A DNA stretch of 64,000 bases from Deinococcus aquaticus (lineage in GTDB: Bacteria > Deinococcota > Deinococci > Deinococcales > Deinococcaceae): contig NZ_CP115165.1 in assembly GCF_028622095.1 (NCBI RefSeq), positions 2,291,501 through 2,355,500 of the forward strand. Direction: 5' to 3'. The number at the start of each line of letters is the position of its first letter. Within the stretch, counting starts at the first letter, position 1. Made by a program: the position numbers and the translations under genes. Below are positions 44,771 through 54,425 of this stretch, in pieces. Below the pieces are notes generated by a model. The model made no database searches. It was not told the origin of the DNA and was given only the letters and a program-made list of their open reading frames with translations.

Positions 44771-45868
44771 ATGCGACCCACACCCCGTTCCGGCTGTTTC
44801 CGTTCGCTGCCCGCCACCCTCGGCGCGGCGCTGCTCGTGTCGTCGGCGCAGGCCGCCACGCTGGACTTCGGCGTGTCGTACCGCGCTCCGGACGCCGGAC
44901 TGTGGGGGCGCGTGGGCGTGTCGGACCTGGACCTGCTGGGGGGGCAGGTGTCGGCCGCCCTGAGCAGCCGCGCGGCGCAGGTCGGGTACGCCCGCAGCCT
45001 AAGCCTGCCGCCGCTGGGCGCCGCGACCGCCCGCACGGACCTCGCCGTGACCTGGCAGGGCGGCGTGCGCGTGGAGAGCCGCGCCAGCGCCGGGGTGGGA
45101 CCGGTCGCGCTGAACCTCGCGGGCGCGTACTTCACGGCCCCTGTCACGGACGTGGACCCGCTGGCCCCGTTCGCGCAGGCCCCGGCGGACCTGCGTGAGC
45201 GCGGCTGGAACGCGGCGCTGACGGCCCGTTACCGCGTGAACCGCGACCTGATCGCCGTGCTGGGCGGAGAACTAGGCGCGCAACCGCAACTGAGCGCCGT
45301 GGTGGAGGGCCGCCGCGCCGTCACCCGGCCCGTGCCTCCCACCGACCAGCCACCTGCCGGAGAGGAGGAAACTGACGTGACCACGCTAGACCCGGCCCTG
45401 ACCGACCCAGCCCTGGCTGACGCTACGCCAGCTGATGCCATGAACCGCGGCGACGCCATGGATACGGACGAGGCCATGACCGATGAGCAGCCGGAAACCG
45501 AGACGGTCGGCACGCTGACGTGGCGGGCGGGCGTGCTGGCCGGGCGGGACGTGCTGGGCCTGACCGGCGGTGTCAGCTACGCCACCGGGAACGGCCTGAG
45601 CATCGGGGTGGACGCCCTGGCCGGCGTCAACACCTACGGAGTGAGCGGCAGTGTGTCCGCGCCGGACCTGCTGGGTGAGGGCAGCATCCTGCGCCTGTAC
45701 GCCGCCTACGAGCCGTGGAGGACGGCCAGTTCGCCGCTGCGGACCGGTGTGAGTGCCAGCTTCCCGGCGGGCAGCGGCACCCTGACCCTGGACGCCAGCG
45801 CCGGGCGCACCCTCCAGGGTCAGGCGGGCTTTGGCGTGCGCGTGGGGTACACCCTGCCGCTGCCCTGA
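44771..45868 (+). CDS. Secreted barrel-like envelope protein with acidic insert
   Basis: 365 residues. Sec signal ending SSAQA. The mature protein has alternating beta-strand patterns (TLDFGVSYRAPD, VGVSDLDLLGG, LRTGVSASFPAG, GFGVRVGYTLPLP) and an aromatic/hydrophobic C-terminus, like outer-membrane barrels. A central low-complexity acidic insert (about residues 190-245) repeats short ALTDPALAD / DAMNRGDAMD units. Function unknown. Followed by a strong terminator. Confidence 0.65.
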   Translation: MRPTPRSGCFRSLPATLGAALLVSSAQAATLDFGVSYRAPDAGLWGRVGVSDLDLLGGQVSAALSSRAAQVGYARSLSLPPLGAATARTDLAVTWQGGVRVESRASAGVGPVALNLAGAYFTAPVTDVDPLAPFAQAPADLRERGWNAALTARYRVNRDLIAVLGGELGAQPQLSAVVEGRRAVTRPVPPTDQPPAGEEETDVTTLDPALTDPALADATPADAMNRGDAMDTDEAMTDEQPETETVGTLTWRAGVLAGRDVLGLTGGVSYATGNGLSIGVDALAGVNTYGVSGSVSAPDLLGEGSILRLYAAYEPWRTASSPLRTGVSASFPAGSGTLTLDASAGRTLQGQAGFGVRVGYTLPLP

Positions 45869-45904
45869 GCTGTGCCCCGACCCCCGGCGGGGGAAGGCTG
45901 CCTT

Positions 45905-45944
45905 CGCTGCTGGACCGCTCGACTGTGTCCAGCAGCGCATTTTT
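45905..45944 (+). terminator. Intrinsic terminator
   Basis: CGCTGCTGGAC (45905-45915) pairs perfectly with GTCCAGCAGCG (45927-45937), followed by CATTTTT. Confidence 0.85.
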
Positions 45945-46015
45945 GCGTTCTCTGGATGAACCTGCCGTCAGGTGCCTGGACCCCTTCTCATGAGGACGGA
46001 CGGGATACTGCCGGC

Positions 46016-46678
46016 ATGAAGAAGCTCTCCCTGACCCTCCTGGCTCCCGCCCTGCTGGCCCTCGGCTCGGTCGCCGGTGCCCAGACCGCGCAGGACATCA
46101 TCAGCAAAGTGGACTCCACCCAGAAAGCCGCCAGGGACGTGTCGTTCCGCCTCAGTGGGAACGCCACCCTGGACACCAGCAGCCAGAAGATCGACCTGAC
46201 CATCAAGGCCATTCCCGCGCAGAACGTCGCCCGCGTGCAGTTTGCGGCCCCTGACGCCCTGGCCGATAACGTGGTCGTGGCCGACAAGAACGAGATCCGC
46301 CAGTACCTGTACCTGACCAACCAGATCACCGTCACCAGCGCCCAGAAAGCCGCCAGCAGCGCCGGCCTGAGCCTGGACTTCACGCAGCTGAGCAACACCG
46401 CCAGCATGCTCAGCAGTTACAACGTCAAACTGCTGGGCACCAGTGGCACTGCCGGCAAGCGCCTGTTCCAGCTGGAAGCCACGCCCAAGAGCGGCGGTAC
46501 TGACCGCACCCGCGTGTGGATCACCGAGGCCGGCTGGCGTCCCACCCGCATTCAGGTCCTGAACAGCGGCGGCAAGACCCTGGCTGACCTGAACGTCTCG
46601 AACTACCGCGTGAACGCCGGGCTGACGGCCGCCGGCATCAAGGCCCTGCCGAAAGACGCGCAGATCATCCGTCAGTAA
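46016..46678 (+). CDS. LolA-like outer-membrane lipoprotein carrier
   Basis: 220 residues. Sec signal [22 protein letters not shown]; mature [22 protein letters not shown] matches the LolA/MucB-like barrel start, with [19 protein letters not shown] and [18 protein letters not shown] later. GATACT ends 6 bases before ATG. In the periplasm such proteins shuttle lipoproteins or lipids; given the many lipoproteins in this window the role is plausible but unproven. Confidence 0.8.
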   Translation: MKKLSLTLLAPALLALGSVAGAQTAQDIISKVDSTQKAARDVSFRLSGNATLDTSSQKIDLTIKAIPAQNVARVQFAAPDALADNVVVADKNEIRQYLYLTNQITVTSAQKAASSAGLSLDFTQLSNTASMLSSYNVKLLGTSGTAGKRLFQLEATPKSGGTDRTRVWITEAGWRPTRIQVLNSGGKTLADLNVSNYRVNAGLTAAGIKALPKDAQIIRQ

Positions 46679-46756
46679 CCTTCCTTCAGCGTGGTGCGGC
46701 TGCGGCCCGGTGTCCCCGTGATGCCGGGCCGGCCGCTATGTGGGCATGGCACCATG

Positions 46757-46787
46757 AAAAAACCCCCGCCGGGATGGGCGGGGGGTG
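46757..46787 (-). terminator. Terminator of the NlpC/P60 gene
   Basis: CCCCCGCC (46763-46770) pairs with GGGCGGGGG; on the minus strand six T follow. Confidence 0.8.
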
Positions 46788-46810
46788 TCGGTGAAACTCG
46801 GTCGCTGCGT

Positions 46811-47440
46811 TCAGTTCAGGACGCGGCGGGCACCGTCGTAACGGCTGGCCCAGTACGAGTTGCTGAACAGGGGCTCGATCATGCTGCGGCCGTGGTAGCT
46901 GTTGGCGTTGGCCATCATGCCGTCGCCCATGTAGATGCCGACGTGGCTGGCGGTGCGGCCCATGGTGTTGAAGAACACCAGGTCCCCGGCGCGCAGGTCG
47001 CGGCGGCTCACGGCGGAGCCGGTGCGCCACTGGGCGGCGGCGGTGCGGGGCAGGTTCACGCCCATCTGGCGGAACACGTTCATGGTGTAGCTGCTGCAGT
47101 CGATGCCGCCGTTGCCGCTGCCACCCAGCACGTAGCGGATGCCCAGGTAGCGGGTGGCGGCCGAGCGCACGAAGCCGTTGCCGCGCGGGACGGGCGAGGC
47201 GGCGGTGGTGGCGCGCGGCGCGGATGTGGAAGCGGAGGCACTGCTGCCTCCGGTGGTGATCTTCTGACCCACGTTGATGGTCGTGCTGTTCAGTTTGTTC
47301 AGCTTCATCAGGGTGCTGGCTTCCACGCCGGTCGCGCGGGCGATCGAGTACAGCGTGTCACCGGGTTTGACGGTGTACGTTGCTGCGCTGGCGGCGCCAC
47401 TGAAGGCGAGGGCGGTTAAAAGTACGTGGGAGAGTTTCAT
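46811..47440 (-). CDS. LysM-NlpC/P60 peptidoglycan endopeptidase
   Basis: 209 residues. Signal peptide ending ASA, LysM ([20 protein letters not shown]...LNVGQKI-like), a Ser/Ala linker and an NlpC/P60 domain with Cys in [15 protein letters not shown] and His in [11 protein letters not shown]. Cuts stem peptides of the wall. Its LysM is closely similar to that of the M23 protein at 49952. TAAACT lies 10 bases before ATG. Confidence 0.92.
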   Translation of the reverse strand: MKLSHVLLTALAFSGAASAATYTVKPGDTLYSIARATGVEASTLMKLNKLNSTTINVGQKITTGGSSASASTSAPRATTAASPVPRGNGFVRSAATRYLGIRYVLGGSGNGGIDCSSYTMNVFRQMGVNLPRTAAAQWRTGSAVSRRDLRAGDLVFFNTMGRTASHVGIYMGDGMMANANSYHGRSMIEPLFSNSYWASRYDGARRVLN

Positions 47441-47884
47441 CGACGCCTGAAGTTTAGCGTGTCTTTATTTATTTGGCCTTCATTCTTGGCGGAACCGGCA
47501 CCTGATATGCGCCTATACGGGTTTTATGCGTCGGTTGGCCGGGCGGCGCGCGGCTGAATCGTGCTGCGCATCTCAGTTTTCTCAGAGTGCGGCTCATGCA
47601 ACTTTAGGTGGAGGGCCGCCCCCGCAGAGGCGCTGCAACGGCAATGCCGGGTTTTCCTCACTCTCACGCCGAGCTCATGCTTAAAACTGGCTCCGGGTGA
47701 AGCGGCGGGGCGCGGTGCTGGGTTCTGCCACTTCACCCGTCTGCCGCCCGCCAGTCCCGCCAGCGCCCACCCACCGGGGCTCTCTGGCCGCCCCGCGCTC
47801 TGCCGTCTTATACTCGGCAACAGCGCACTCACCCCGACCCGGCCCGCCTGCGGCCACCACCCACCCGGTGCATTGGAGGACAGC
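47441..47884. other. 444-base gap with inverted repeats
   Basis: No convincing ORF. An AT-rich start (CTTTATTTATTTGG) is probably the promoter area of the minus-strand NlpC gene. CGGGTGAAG (47693-47701) pairs with CTTCACCCG (47731-47739). TATACT near 47811-47818 could be the -10 for the gene at 47885, leaving a ~65-base leader. Confidence 0.4.
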
Positions 47885-48277
<393 letters not shown>

Positions 48278-48308
48278 ACCGGGCCTCCTGAACTGGCACC
48301 CACCTGCG

Positions 48309-48332
48309 CCCCTCCACCCGGAGGGGTTTTTT
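48309..48332 (+). terminator. Intrinsic terminator
   Basis: CCCCTCC ACCC GGAGGGG followed by six T. Confidence 0.88.
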
Positions 48333-48381
48333 GCTGCCCCCGCCCACGGTTGCCCGGCCCGGCCCGCCGTATCCTGCGGGC

Positions 48382-49098
48382 GTGACCGACGCCGGGCCAC
48401 CTCACCCCCTAGCCAACCCCGTCAGCGCCGCCCAGCGCCACGCGGCCCTGCTGACCCTGGAAGGCCGCAACCGCGCCTGCCGCGCCTGCGACCTGCGCCC
48501 CGGCTGCACGCAGGTCGTGGTGGCCGAGGGCCGGGCCGACGCGCCACTGCTGATCGTGGGTGAGGGCCCCGGCGGGCAGGAGGACCTGACGGGACGGCCT
48601 TTCGTGGGGCGCGGCGGGCAACTGCTCGATCAGATCCTGCACGCCGCCGGCATCGACCGGGCCGACGCGTACATCACGAACATCGTCAAGTGCCGCCCCC
48701 CCGGCAACCGCGACCCGCACCCGCCCGAAACGCAGACCTGCACGGCCCGCTGGCTGGAACCGCAACTGACCCTGCTGCGCCCCCGCGTGATCCTGGCCGT
48801 CGGGCACACCGCGACCTCGTACCTGCTGAGCACCCGCGCACGCATCACGGACCTGCGCGGCCAGTGGTTCCCCTACCGGCATGCCGACGGGCAGGGCGGC
48901 ACGTACGAGGCCCCGCTGATGCCGCTGCTGCACCCCGCGTATCTGCTGCGGCACGACACGCGCGCGCCCGGCGGCCCGAAAAGCCTGACGTGGCGCGACA
49001 TCCGCGAGGCGGCGGCCGTGCTGCGCGGCGACCACGAACCCGCCGCGTTCGCCGCGCTGGCCCCCGCCGACATGCAGGGGCAACCGGGGCTGTTCTGA
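48382..49098 (+). CDS. Uracil-DNA glycosylase, type 4-like (Fe-S)
   Basis: Removes uracil from DNA. 238 residues from GTG 48382; TATCCT ends 6 bases upstream. Cysteines for an iron-sulfur cluster in [12 protein letters not shown] and in the middle ([23 protein letters not shown]). Active-site motifs [17 protein letters not shown] and LHPAYLLRH. Adds to base-excision repair alongside mutM and polA in this window. Confidence 0.9.
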   Translation: MTDAGPPHPLANPVSAAQRHAALLTLEGRNRACRACDLRPGCTQVVVAEGRADAPLLIVGEGPGGQEDLTGRPFVGRGGQLLDQILHAAGIDRADAYITNIVKCRPPGNRDPHPPETQTCTARWLEPQLTLLRPRVILAVGHTATSYLLSTRARITDLRGQWFPYRHADGQGGTYEAPLMPLLHPAYLLRHDTRAPGGPKSLTWRDIREAAAVLRGDHEPAAFAALAPADMQGQPGLF

Positions 49099-49178
49099 TT
49101 CCCGGCCCTTGCCGTCTGCCTGCCCCCACCGTGACCGGACGGACACCCGCCCCCGCCGCCGCCCGCTATGCTCGGCGC

Positions 49179-49463
49179 ATGTCTCACCCGGAATTCGTTG
49201 GACTCGTGAACTCATTGCAGGCGACCGCCGAGGCGGCCCTGGGCGACCTGAACGCCGCCACCGCCAGCGCCGCGCGCGACGGCCTGCTGGAGGAACGCCG
49301 TGCCCGCCAGACCGCCGAACGCAGCCTGAAACTGCTGACCATGCTGGCCGAGAAGACCCGCGGGAACCTCGACTTCACCGAGGCCGACCTGCTGACGGAC
49401 GCCATCGGCAGCGTCCGCGAGCGCCTGAACGCCGCTCCGCAGGGCGGCGGGGCGCAGAACTGA
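49179..49463 (+). CDS. DUF1844-like small protein
   Basis: 94 residues. [20 protein letters not shown] and [31 protein letters not shown] match the DUF1844 pattern, often encoded near dtd or translation genes. TATGCT ends 6 bases before ATG. The next gene starts one base after its stop, so coupled with dtd. Confidence 0.75.
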   Translation: MSHPEFVGLVNSLQATAEAALGDLNAATASAARDGLLEERRARQTAERSLKLLTMLAEKTRGNLDFTEADLLTDAIGSVRERLNAAPQGGGAQN

Positions 49464-49464
49464 C

Positions 49465-49902
49465 GTGCGCGCCACCCTGCAACGCGTGACCCGCGCCACC
49501 TGCACGGTCGAGGGCGAGGTCACGGGGCAGACCGGCCCGGGCCTGCTGGTCCTGCTGGGCGTCGCGCCCGGCGACACCGAAGAGACGGCCCGCGCCCTGG
49601 CCGCCAAGATCGCCAAACTGCGGATCTTCAACGACGAGAACGGCAAGATGAACCGCAGCGTGCTGGATATCGGCGGCGGCGTGCTGAGCGTCAGTCAGTT
49701 CACGCTGTACGCCGACACCCGCAGCGGCAATCGCCCCAGCTTCACGGCCGCCGCCCCGCCCGAACAGGCCCGCGCGCTATACGGCACCTTCAACGCCGCC
49801 CTGCGAGGGCTGGGTCTGCCGGTCGGTGAGGGCGTGTTCGGCGCGCACATGGTCCTTGACCTGACCAACGACGGCCCCGTCACCCTGACCCTCGACCTGT
49901 AG
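49465..49902 (+). CDS. dtd: D-aminoacyl-tRNA deacylase
   Basis: Hydrolyses mischarged D-aminoacyl-tRNAs. 145 residues, usual length. GTG start; [18 protein letters not shown] is typical, as are [17 protein letters not shown] (active site) and the NDGPVT Gly-Pro motif that excludes L-amino acids. Cytosolic. Confidence 0.95.
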   Translation: MRATLQRVTRATCTVEGEVTGQTGPGLLVLLGVAPGDTEETARALAAKIAKLRIFNDENGKMNRSVLDIGGGVLSVSQFTLYADTRSGNRPSFTAAAPPEQARALYGTFNAALRGLGLPVGEGVFGAHMVLDLTNDGPVTLTLDL

Positions 49903-49951
49903 TCCTGCCGGTCAGGTGCGCCTCTCACGCTCGGCCCCTATCCTGCGGGGC

Positions 49952-51079
49952 ATGAACCGCCGCTCCCTGCTGCTGGCCGCGCTGCTCCTGGTGGGCGGCG
50001 CGGCGGCCTACACCGTTAAACCCGGCGATACGCTGTACTCGATCTCCCGCGCCAACGGCACCACGCCCGAGGCGCTCATGAAACTGAACAACCTGGGGAG
50101 CACGACCCTGGAAGTCGGGCAGGAACTGCGCCTCCCCGGTCAGGCCGCCGCGCCCGCCCGGCCTGCACCCGCCCGCCCGGCGCAGACGCCGCCTGCCGCG
50201 ACCAGCAAACCCGGCCTGCCTGCCCCGCTGCCGCCCGAGCAACTGACCCCCACCGCGCCGACCGCGCGCATCGCGGGCGTGAACGTCACGGTGCCCGCCA
50301 GTCTGCGCATGGGCGAGGCCTTTACCGTGCAGCTCAGCGGCGCGCGGGCCGCGCAGGCCACCGTGCGTTTCCCCAGCGAGATCGGAGAGGACGTCCGGCA
50401 ACCCAATGAGATCCTGAAACCCGTCGGGGCGGCCGGGGAGTACTCCGTGCCGGGCCGCGTGGTGCTCGGCAAGACCACCCCGGTCGTGTTCGAGGTCAGC
50501 GTGGGCGGCGAACTCGTGCGCGGCCGCATTCCGGTCGTGGGCCTCGACCAGCCTATCCAACACCTGAACCTGCCTCCGCAGATCAGCGGCGTGCTGGTCG
50601 ATCCGGGCCGGAAGGCCGAGGACGCCCTGGTCGAGAAGGCCTACGCCCGGCGCACCCCGCAGGTCTGGACGCGGCCCTTCGCTCCGGCCCTGAGCGGCGT
50701 GAGCCCCACCAGCAGTTCCTTCGGGCAGCCGCGCACGTACACGGCGGGCGGCCCCGTCGCTTACCACTTCGGCACCGACTACCCCGCCAGGGCCGGAACG
50801 CCCGTGCTGGCAGTGAACGACGGCATGGTCGTGATCGCCGGACGTTACCCGGTGCGCGGCGGGCTGGTCGTCATCGACCACGGGGCGGGCGTGACCAGCC
50901 TGTACTTCCATCAGAGCCGCGTGACCACGAAGGTCGGGCAGAAAGTCACGCGCGGCCAGAAGATCGGTGAGGTCGGCAGCACTGGCTTGAGCGCCGGGCC
51001 ACACCTGCACCTCGAGATCCGCGTGCGCGGCGAGGGCACCAACCCGGGCGGCTGGATGAACCGCCTGTGGCCCCGCTGA
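49952..51079 (+). CDS. LysM - M23 metallopeptidase
   Basis: 375 residues. Signal peptide, LysM ([20 protein letters not shown]), Pro/Ala linker, an Ig-like middle, then an M23 lysostaphin-type domain: YHFGTDYPARAGTPV (HxxxD zinc ligands) and GLSAGPHLHLEIRV (HxH). Cleaves peptidoglycan cross-links. TATCCT ends 7 bases before ATG 49952. An Ig-like insert of this length between LysM and M23 is noticeable. Confidence 0.92.
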   Translation: MNRRSLLLAALLLVGGAAAYTVKPGDTLYSISRANGTTPEALMKLNNLGSTTLEVGQELRLPGQAAAPARPAPARPAQTPPAATSKPGLPAPLPPEQLTPTAPTARIAGVNVTVPASLRMGEAFTVQLSGARAAQATVRFPSEIGEDVRQPNEILKPVGAAGEYSVPGRVVLGKTTPVVFEVSVGGELVRGRIPVVGLDQPIQHLNLPPQISGVLVDPGRKAEDALVEKAYARRTPQVWTRPFAPALSGVSPTSSSFGQPRTYTAGGPVAYHFGTDYPARAGTPVLAVNDGMVVIAGRYPVRGGLVVIDHGAGVTSLYFHQSRVTTKVGQKVTRGQKIGEVGSTGLSAGPHLHLEIRVRGEGTNPGGWMNRLWPR

Positions 51080-51120
51080 GCTGAACGACCCCTCCGGCCG
51101 GGCGGCGCTATGCTCCGCGC

Positions 51121-51945
51121 ATGACCTCCGCGCCCGGCCACCCCACAGGCGATCTGCCCCGCACAGGCGAGCTGTTGATCGTGACGCCGCACCCCTCCGG
51201 GCAACTGCCGGCCGACGTGCTGCGCGATATGCTGGGCGACGACGCCTTCGACACGCCCCGCCGCGAGGCGTTCCTGCGCCGCATCTTCCTGGACGGCGAC
51301 CCGTACACGGACCTGCTGTTCAGCGTGCCCGGCGCGCGCCACGCGCAGGCTCCCTGGAGCCGCTTCGCCGCCGACCTGAACCGCGAGCGCGGCGACCTCG
51401 ACGACAACGGCGTCCTGAAAGTCATGGGGTTTGACCGCGCGCCCCTGTACCCGGCCGGGTGGACGCCCGGCGACGCCACGCGTGAAAGGCGGCTGCGGCG
51501 CATCTGGGACCCTTTCGATGCCCTCGTGACCGCCGAACTTCAGGGCGTGGGCCTGATGATCGTGGGGCACTCCATGGCCCCCACCGGCCCCGCCCTGGGC
51601 GCGGATACCGGCGTGCCCCGCCCCGCCATCTGCCTGATGCCCGGCACGCCCGGTCAGCCCACCTTCCCGCACGCCCTGTGGGACGCCCTGCAACGCGCCT
51701 GCCAGGACGCCTTCGCGCCCATCATCGCCGGCAGCTCCGACCCGCGCGTCACGCTGGGGGAACCCTGGGCGACTGACACCCTGAGCCTCACGCACAGCGT
51801 CCGTAGCGGCGTACCCGCCTTCGGGATCGAATTCAACGCCGGACTGTACCTGCAGGGCGGGCAGCCCATCGACCCGACCATCCGCGCCCTGAACGCCGCG
51901 TTTGGCGTGTTCGCGCACGCTGCACTGAACCTGCTGCGCCGCTGA
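51121..51945 (+). CDS. N-formylglutamate amidohydrolase-like protein
   Basis: 274 residues. LLIVTPHPSGQLPADVLRDM, FDRAPLYPAGWTP and AELQGVGLMIVGHSMAPTG match the FGase family (zinc-dependent hydrolysis of N-formylglutamate, the last step of one histidine-degradation route). No hut genes are adjacent, so the physiological substrate is uncertain. TATGCT ends 6 bases before ATG. Confidence 0.8.
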   Translation: MTSAPGHPTGDLPRTGELLIVTPHPSGQLPADVLRDMLGDDAFDTPRREAFLRRIFLDGDPYTDLLFSVPGARHAQAPWSRFAADLNRERGDLDDNGVLKVMGFDRAPLYPAGWTPGDATRERRLRRIWDPFDALVTAELQGVGLMIVGHSMAPTGPALGADTGVPRPAICLMPGTPGQPTFPHALWDALQRACQDAFAPIIAGSSDPRVTLGEPWATDTLSLTHSVRSGVPAFGIEFNAGLYLQGGQPIDPTIRALNAAFGVFAHAALNLLRR

Positions 51946-51965
51946 AGTCGCCCGGGAGTGGGGGA

Positions 51966-52012
51966 GTAGGCAGTGGGAAGCAGGATGTGCGGGCATCCAC
52001 TCCCCACTGACG
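51966..52012. terminator. Bidirectional hairpin of the GGCAGTGGGAAG type
   Basis: CAGTGGG (51971-51977) with CCCACTG (52003-52009) and GGATG (51983-51987) with CATCC (51994-51998), between convergent genes. Starts with the same TAGGCAGTGGGAAG as the hairpin at 1929. Confidence 0.55.
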
Positions 52013-52024
52013 GCCGTGCGGTGT

Positions 52025-53029
52025 TCAGGCCTCTCTGGTCGCCAGTTCCCGGATGACGCCCAGCAGTTCCTGCGCCGCCGCCGGGTCCGGCACGCCGGTC
52101 AGCGCGTCTTCCAACAGGGTCAGGCCCTCGCGGGCCAGGGCGTCCGCGTAGGCCTGCGCGTGGGCCACGCTGCCGCTCTCCAGCAGCCACCCGTGAATCT
52201 GCGCGATCACGGCCGGGTCCTTGTCGGGGCGGTCGCGGCGCATCTGCTCCAGGAACACCTCACGCTGATCGTGCGGCGCGTGCGCCAGCCAGTGCAGCAC
52301 AATCAGCGTGCGTTTGCCTTCCAGCAGGTCCCCGCCGATCTCCTTGCCGTACTTGACGGGGTCGCCGTTCAGGTTCAGCACGTCATCCCGGATCTGGAAG
52401 GCCGCGCCCAGCGCCAGTCCCGACGCATGAAACCCGGCGTGCGGCTCGGCTCCCGCCGCCAGCGCCCCCAGTTGCAGCGGCACGACCACCGTGTAGTACG
52501 CGGTTTTCAGGCGCACCATCTCGAGGTAATCCTCCTCGCGCAGGTCCCAGCGGCGGCCCTCCACCCAGCACAGGTCCAGGTGCTGCCCCTCCGCCGTGCG
52601 GTGAATCATGTCCAGGAAGGCCTGCATGCCGCCCGGCACGCCCGCGCGGTGAACGGCAGCCCACATGTACGCGTGCAGGGCGTCTCCGGCGTTGATGGCC
52701 AGCGGCACGCCGTGCAGGCGGTGCAGGGCGGGTCGGCCCCGGCGTTCCTCGCTGTCGTCCTCGATGTCGTCGTGGATCAGCACCCAGTTCTGGAACATCT
52801 CCAGCCCGGCGGCCAGCCACAGCGCCGCGTCCCACGGCGTTCCCTGCGAGGGTGCCGCTTCCTGCTGCGCGCCGTGCACGCGGGCGCTGGCGAGCAGCAG
52901 TTCGCTGCGGATGCCCTTGCCGCCGCGCTGCGGGTAATCGCGCAGCATGCCGTAATACCCGGTCAGTTCCGGACGGTCCGACCGTTCGGGCAGCAGCGAA
53001 AGCACACGGGACAGCAGATCAGCACGCAT
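52025..53029 (-). CDS. Polyprenyl (isoprenyl) diphosphate synthase
   Basis: 334 residues. First Asp-rich motif in NWVLIHDDIEDDSEERRG, second in AFQIRDDVLNLNGD, KGIRSELLLAS near the N-terminus, and GGDLLEGKRTLIVLHWL. Chain length cannot be read confidently. TAGACT ends 8 bases before ATG 53029. Likely feeds quinone or carotenoid synthesis, both important in Deinococcus; no neighbour gene confirms which. Confidence 0.88.
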   Translation of the reverse strand: MRADLLSRVLSLLPERSDRPELTGYYGMLRDYPQRGGKGIRSELLLASARVHGAQQEAAPSQGTPWDAALWLAAGLEMFQNWVLIHDDIEDDSEERRGRPALHRLHGVPLAINAGDALHAYMWAAVHRAGVPGGMQAFLDMIHRTAEGQHLDLCWVEGRRWDLREEDYLEMVRLKTAYYTVVVPLQLGALAAGAEPHAGFHASGLALGAAFQIRDDVLNLNGDPVKYGKEIGGDLLEGKRTLIVLHWLAHAPHDQREVFLEQMRRDRPDKDPAVIAQIHGWLLESGSVAHAQAYADALAREGLTLLEDALTGVPDPAAAQELLGVIRELATREA

Positions 53030-53200
53030 CGCCGCGCAGTCTAGAGCAGCGGCGCCGTTTAGAGCAGCCGCGCCGTTCCGGGCGGTCACGCGGGCCGCGG
53101 CGCATGCCGGCGGGGGTGTTCAGGGTGCGTGAAGGCCCCCCCGGCGCAGAGCGTACCCGACAGGACAGTTCCGCCCGGAACGGTGGGCGAGCATACAGGA

Positions 53201-54259
53201 ATGAAACTGAACCGGACCCGCCCGAACCTCCGCGCCGCGCCGCAGGACCGCGCCCGCCCGCGCCGCAGCCTGCGCCCCCTGACGACCGCGCTGCTGATCG
53301 GCGGGCTGGCCCTGGGAGCCGCCGCGCTGGCCCAGACGGCACCCGCCTCGCCCGCGCCTGCCCAGGTGCAACCGGCCGAACTGAACCGGCCCGTGAACCT
53401 GCGGCCCGCCCTGAGCGGCGAGCGGCGCCACCTGACCATCCCGAACTTCGGCCGGGTCGCGTACTACGCCGATCCGCGCGGCGAGGGCCGCCCGCTGGTC
53501 CTGACCAGCAGCGTGAACGCCGCCGCCAGCGCCTACGAGATGAAACCCATCTGGGACGCCTACGTGGGCACCCGCCCGGTGTACGCGCTGGAATGGCCCG
53601 GATTCGGCAGCAGCGACCGCCCGGACGTCACGTACACGAAAGAACTCATGACGGCCGCCCTGAACGCCCTGATCACCGAACTGAACGCCGACGTGGACGT
53701 GGTCGGCCTGAGCCTGGGCAGCGAGTTCGTGGCCCGCGCCGCGCTGCTCGACCGCCGGGTGCGTAGCGTCGCGCTGATCAGCCCCAGCGGCCTGGGCAAC
53801 CCGCGCGGCGGCACCCAGGAAGCCACCGCCGATGACGGCGGCCAGCAACTCTACGACCGCCTGAACACCTTCAGCACCCCGCTGTACGCGGTCATCCGTA
53901 CGCGCCCCAGCATCCAGTACTTCCTGAGCCGCTCGTTCCGGGGTCCCGTGGACGGCGGCCTGATCGACTACTCGCTGGACACCACCCGTCAGCCCGGCGC
54001 GAAGTACGCCCCGATCTACTTCATCAGCGGCCGCCTGTTCACGCCCGACGCGTACGCCGACCTGTACTCGCGCCTGAACACCCCGGCGCTGGTCCTGTAC
54101 GACCAGGACGGCTTCGTGTCCTTCGAGCGCCTTCAGGCGTTCACGCAGCAGAGGGGCGTGCAGGCCGTCCGTATCCCTGGTACGGACGGCCTGCCGCACT
54201 TCGAGAAGATGCCCGAGGTCAGGGCTGCGCTGGACGCCTTCTGGGCCGCACTCCGCTGA
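53201..54259 (+). CDS. Exported alpha/beta hydrolase
   Basis: 352 residues from ATG 53201. N-terminal basic stretch followed by one hydrophobic helix ([19 protein letters not shown]), either a signal peptide or anchor. Alpha/beta-hydrolase core: nucleophile elbow [15 protein letters not shown] (Ser), [13 protein letters not shown] oxyanion region, [15 protein letters not shown] (Asp) and [10 protein letters not shown] (His). The substrate is unknown. Terminator directly follows. Confidence 0.82.
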   Translation: MKLNRTRPNLRAAPQDRARPRRSLRPLTTALLIGGLALGAAALAQTAPASPAPAQVQPAELNRPVNLRPALSGERRHLTIPNFGRVAYYADPRGEGRPLVLTSSVNAAASAYEMKPIWDAYVGTRPVYALEWPGFGSSDRPDVTYTKELMTAALNALITELNADVDVVGLSLGSEFVARAALLDRRVRSVALISPSGLGNPRGGTQEATADDGGQQLYDRLNTFSTPLYAVIRTRPSIQYFLSRSFRGPVDGGLIDYSLDTTRQPGAKYAPIYFISGRLFTPDAYADLYSRLNTPALVLYDQDGFVSFERLQAFTQQRGVQAVRIPGTDGLPHFEKMPEVRAALDAFWAALR

Positions 54260-54271
54260 CTCCCGACCTGG

Positions 54272-54300
54272 CTGACCCCCGGCCTGCCGGGGCCGGTCAG
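54272..54300 (+). terminator. Terminator hairpin after the alpha/beta hydrolase
   Basis: CTGACC (54272-54277) with GGTCAG (54295-54300) plus an inner CCCGGC/GCCGGG pairing. No T tract. Confidence 0.55.
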
Positions 54301-54425
54301 GGTAGACCGCCCCGGGGGCCTGGGGACCCGTACCACCGCCGGGGGAGGGGGGATCTCCCCGGTTCATGAAGGGCATCTGCGCGCCTTTCTGAAGTGAGTT
54401 CAATTAGGCTGAGTCCAGGCCCGTC

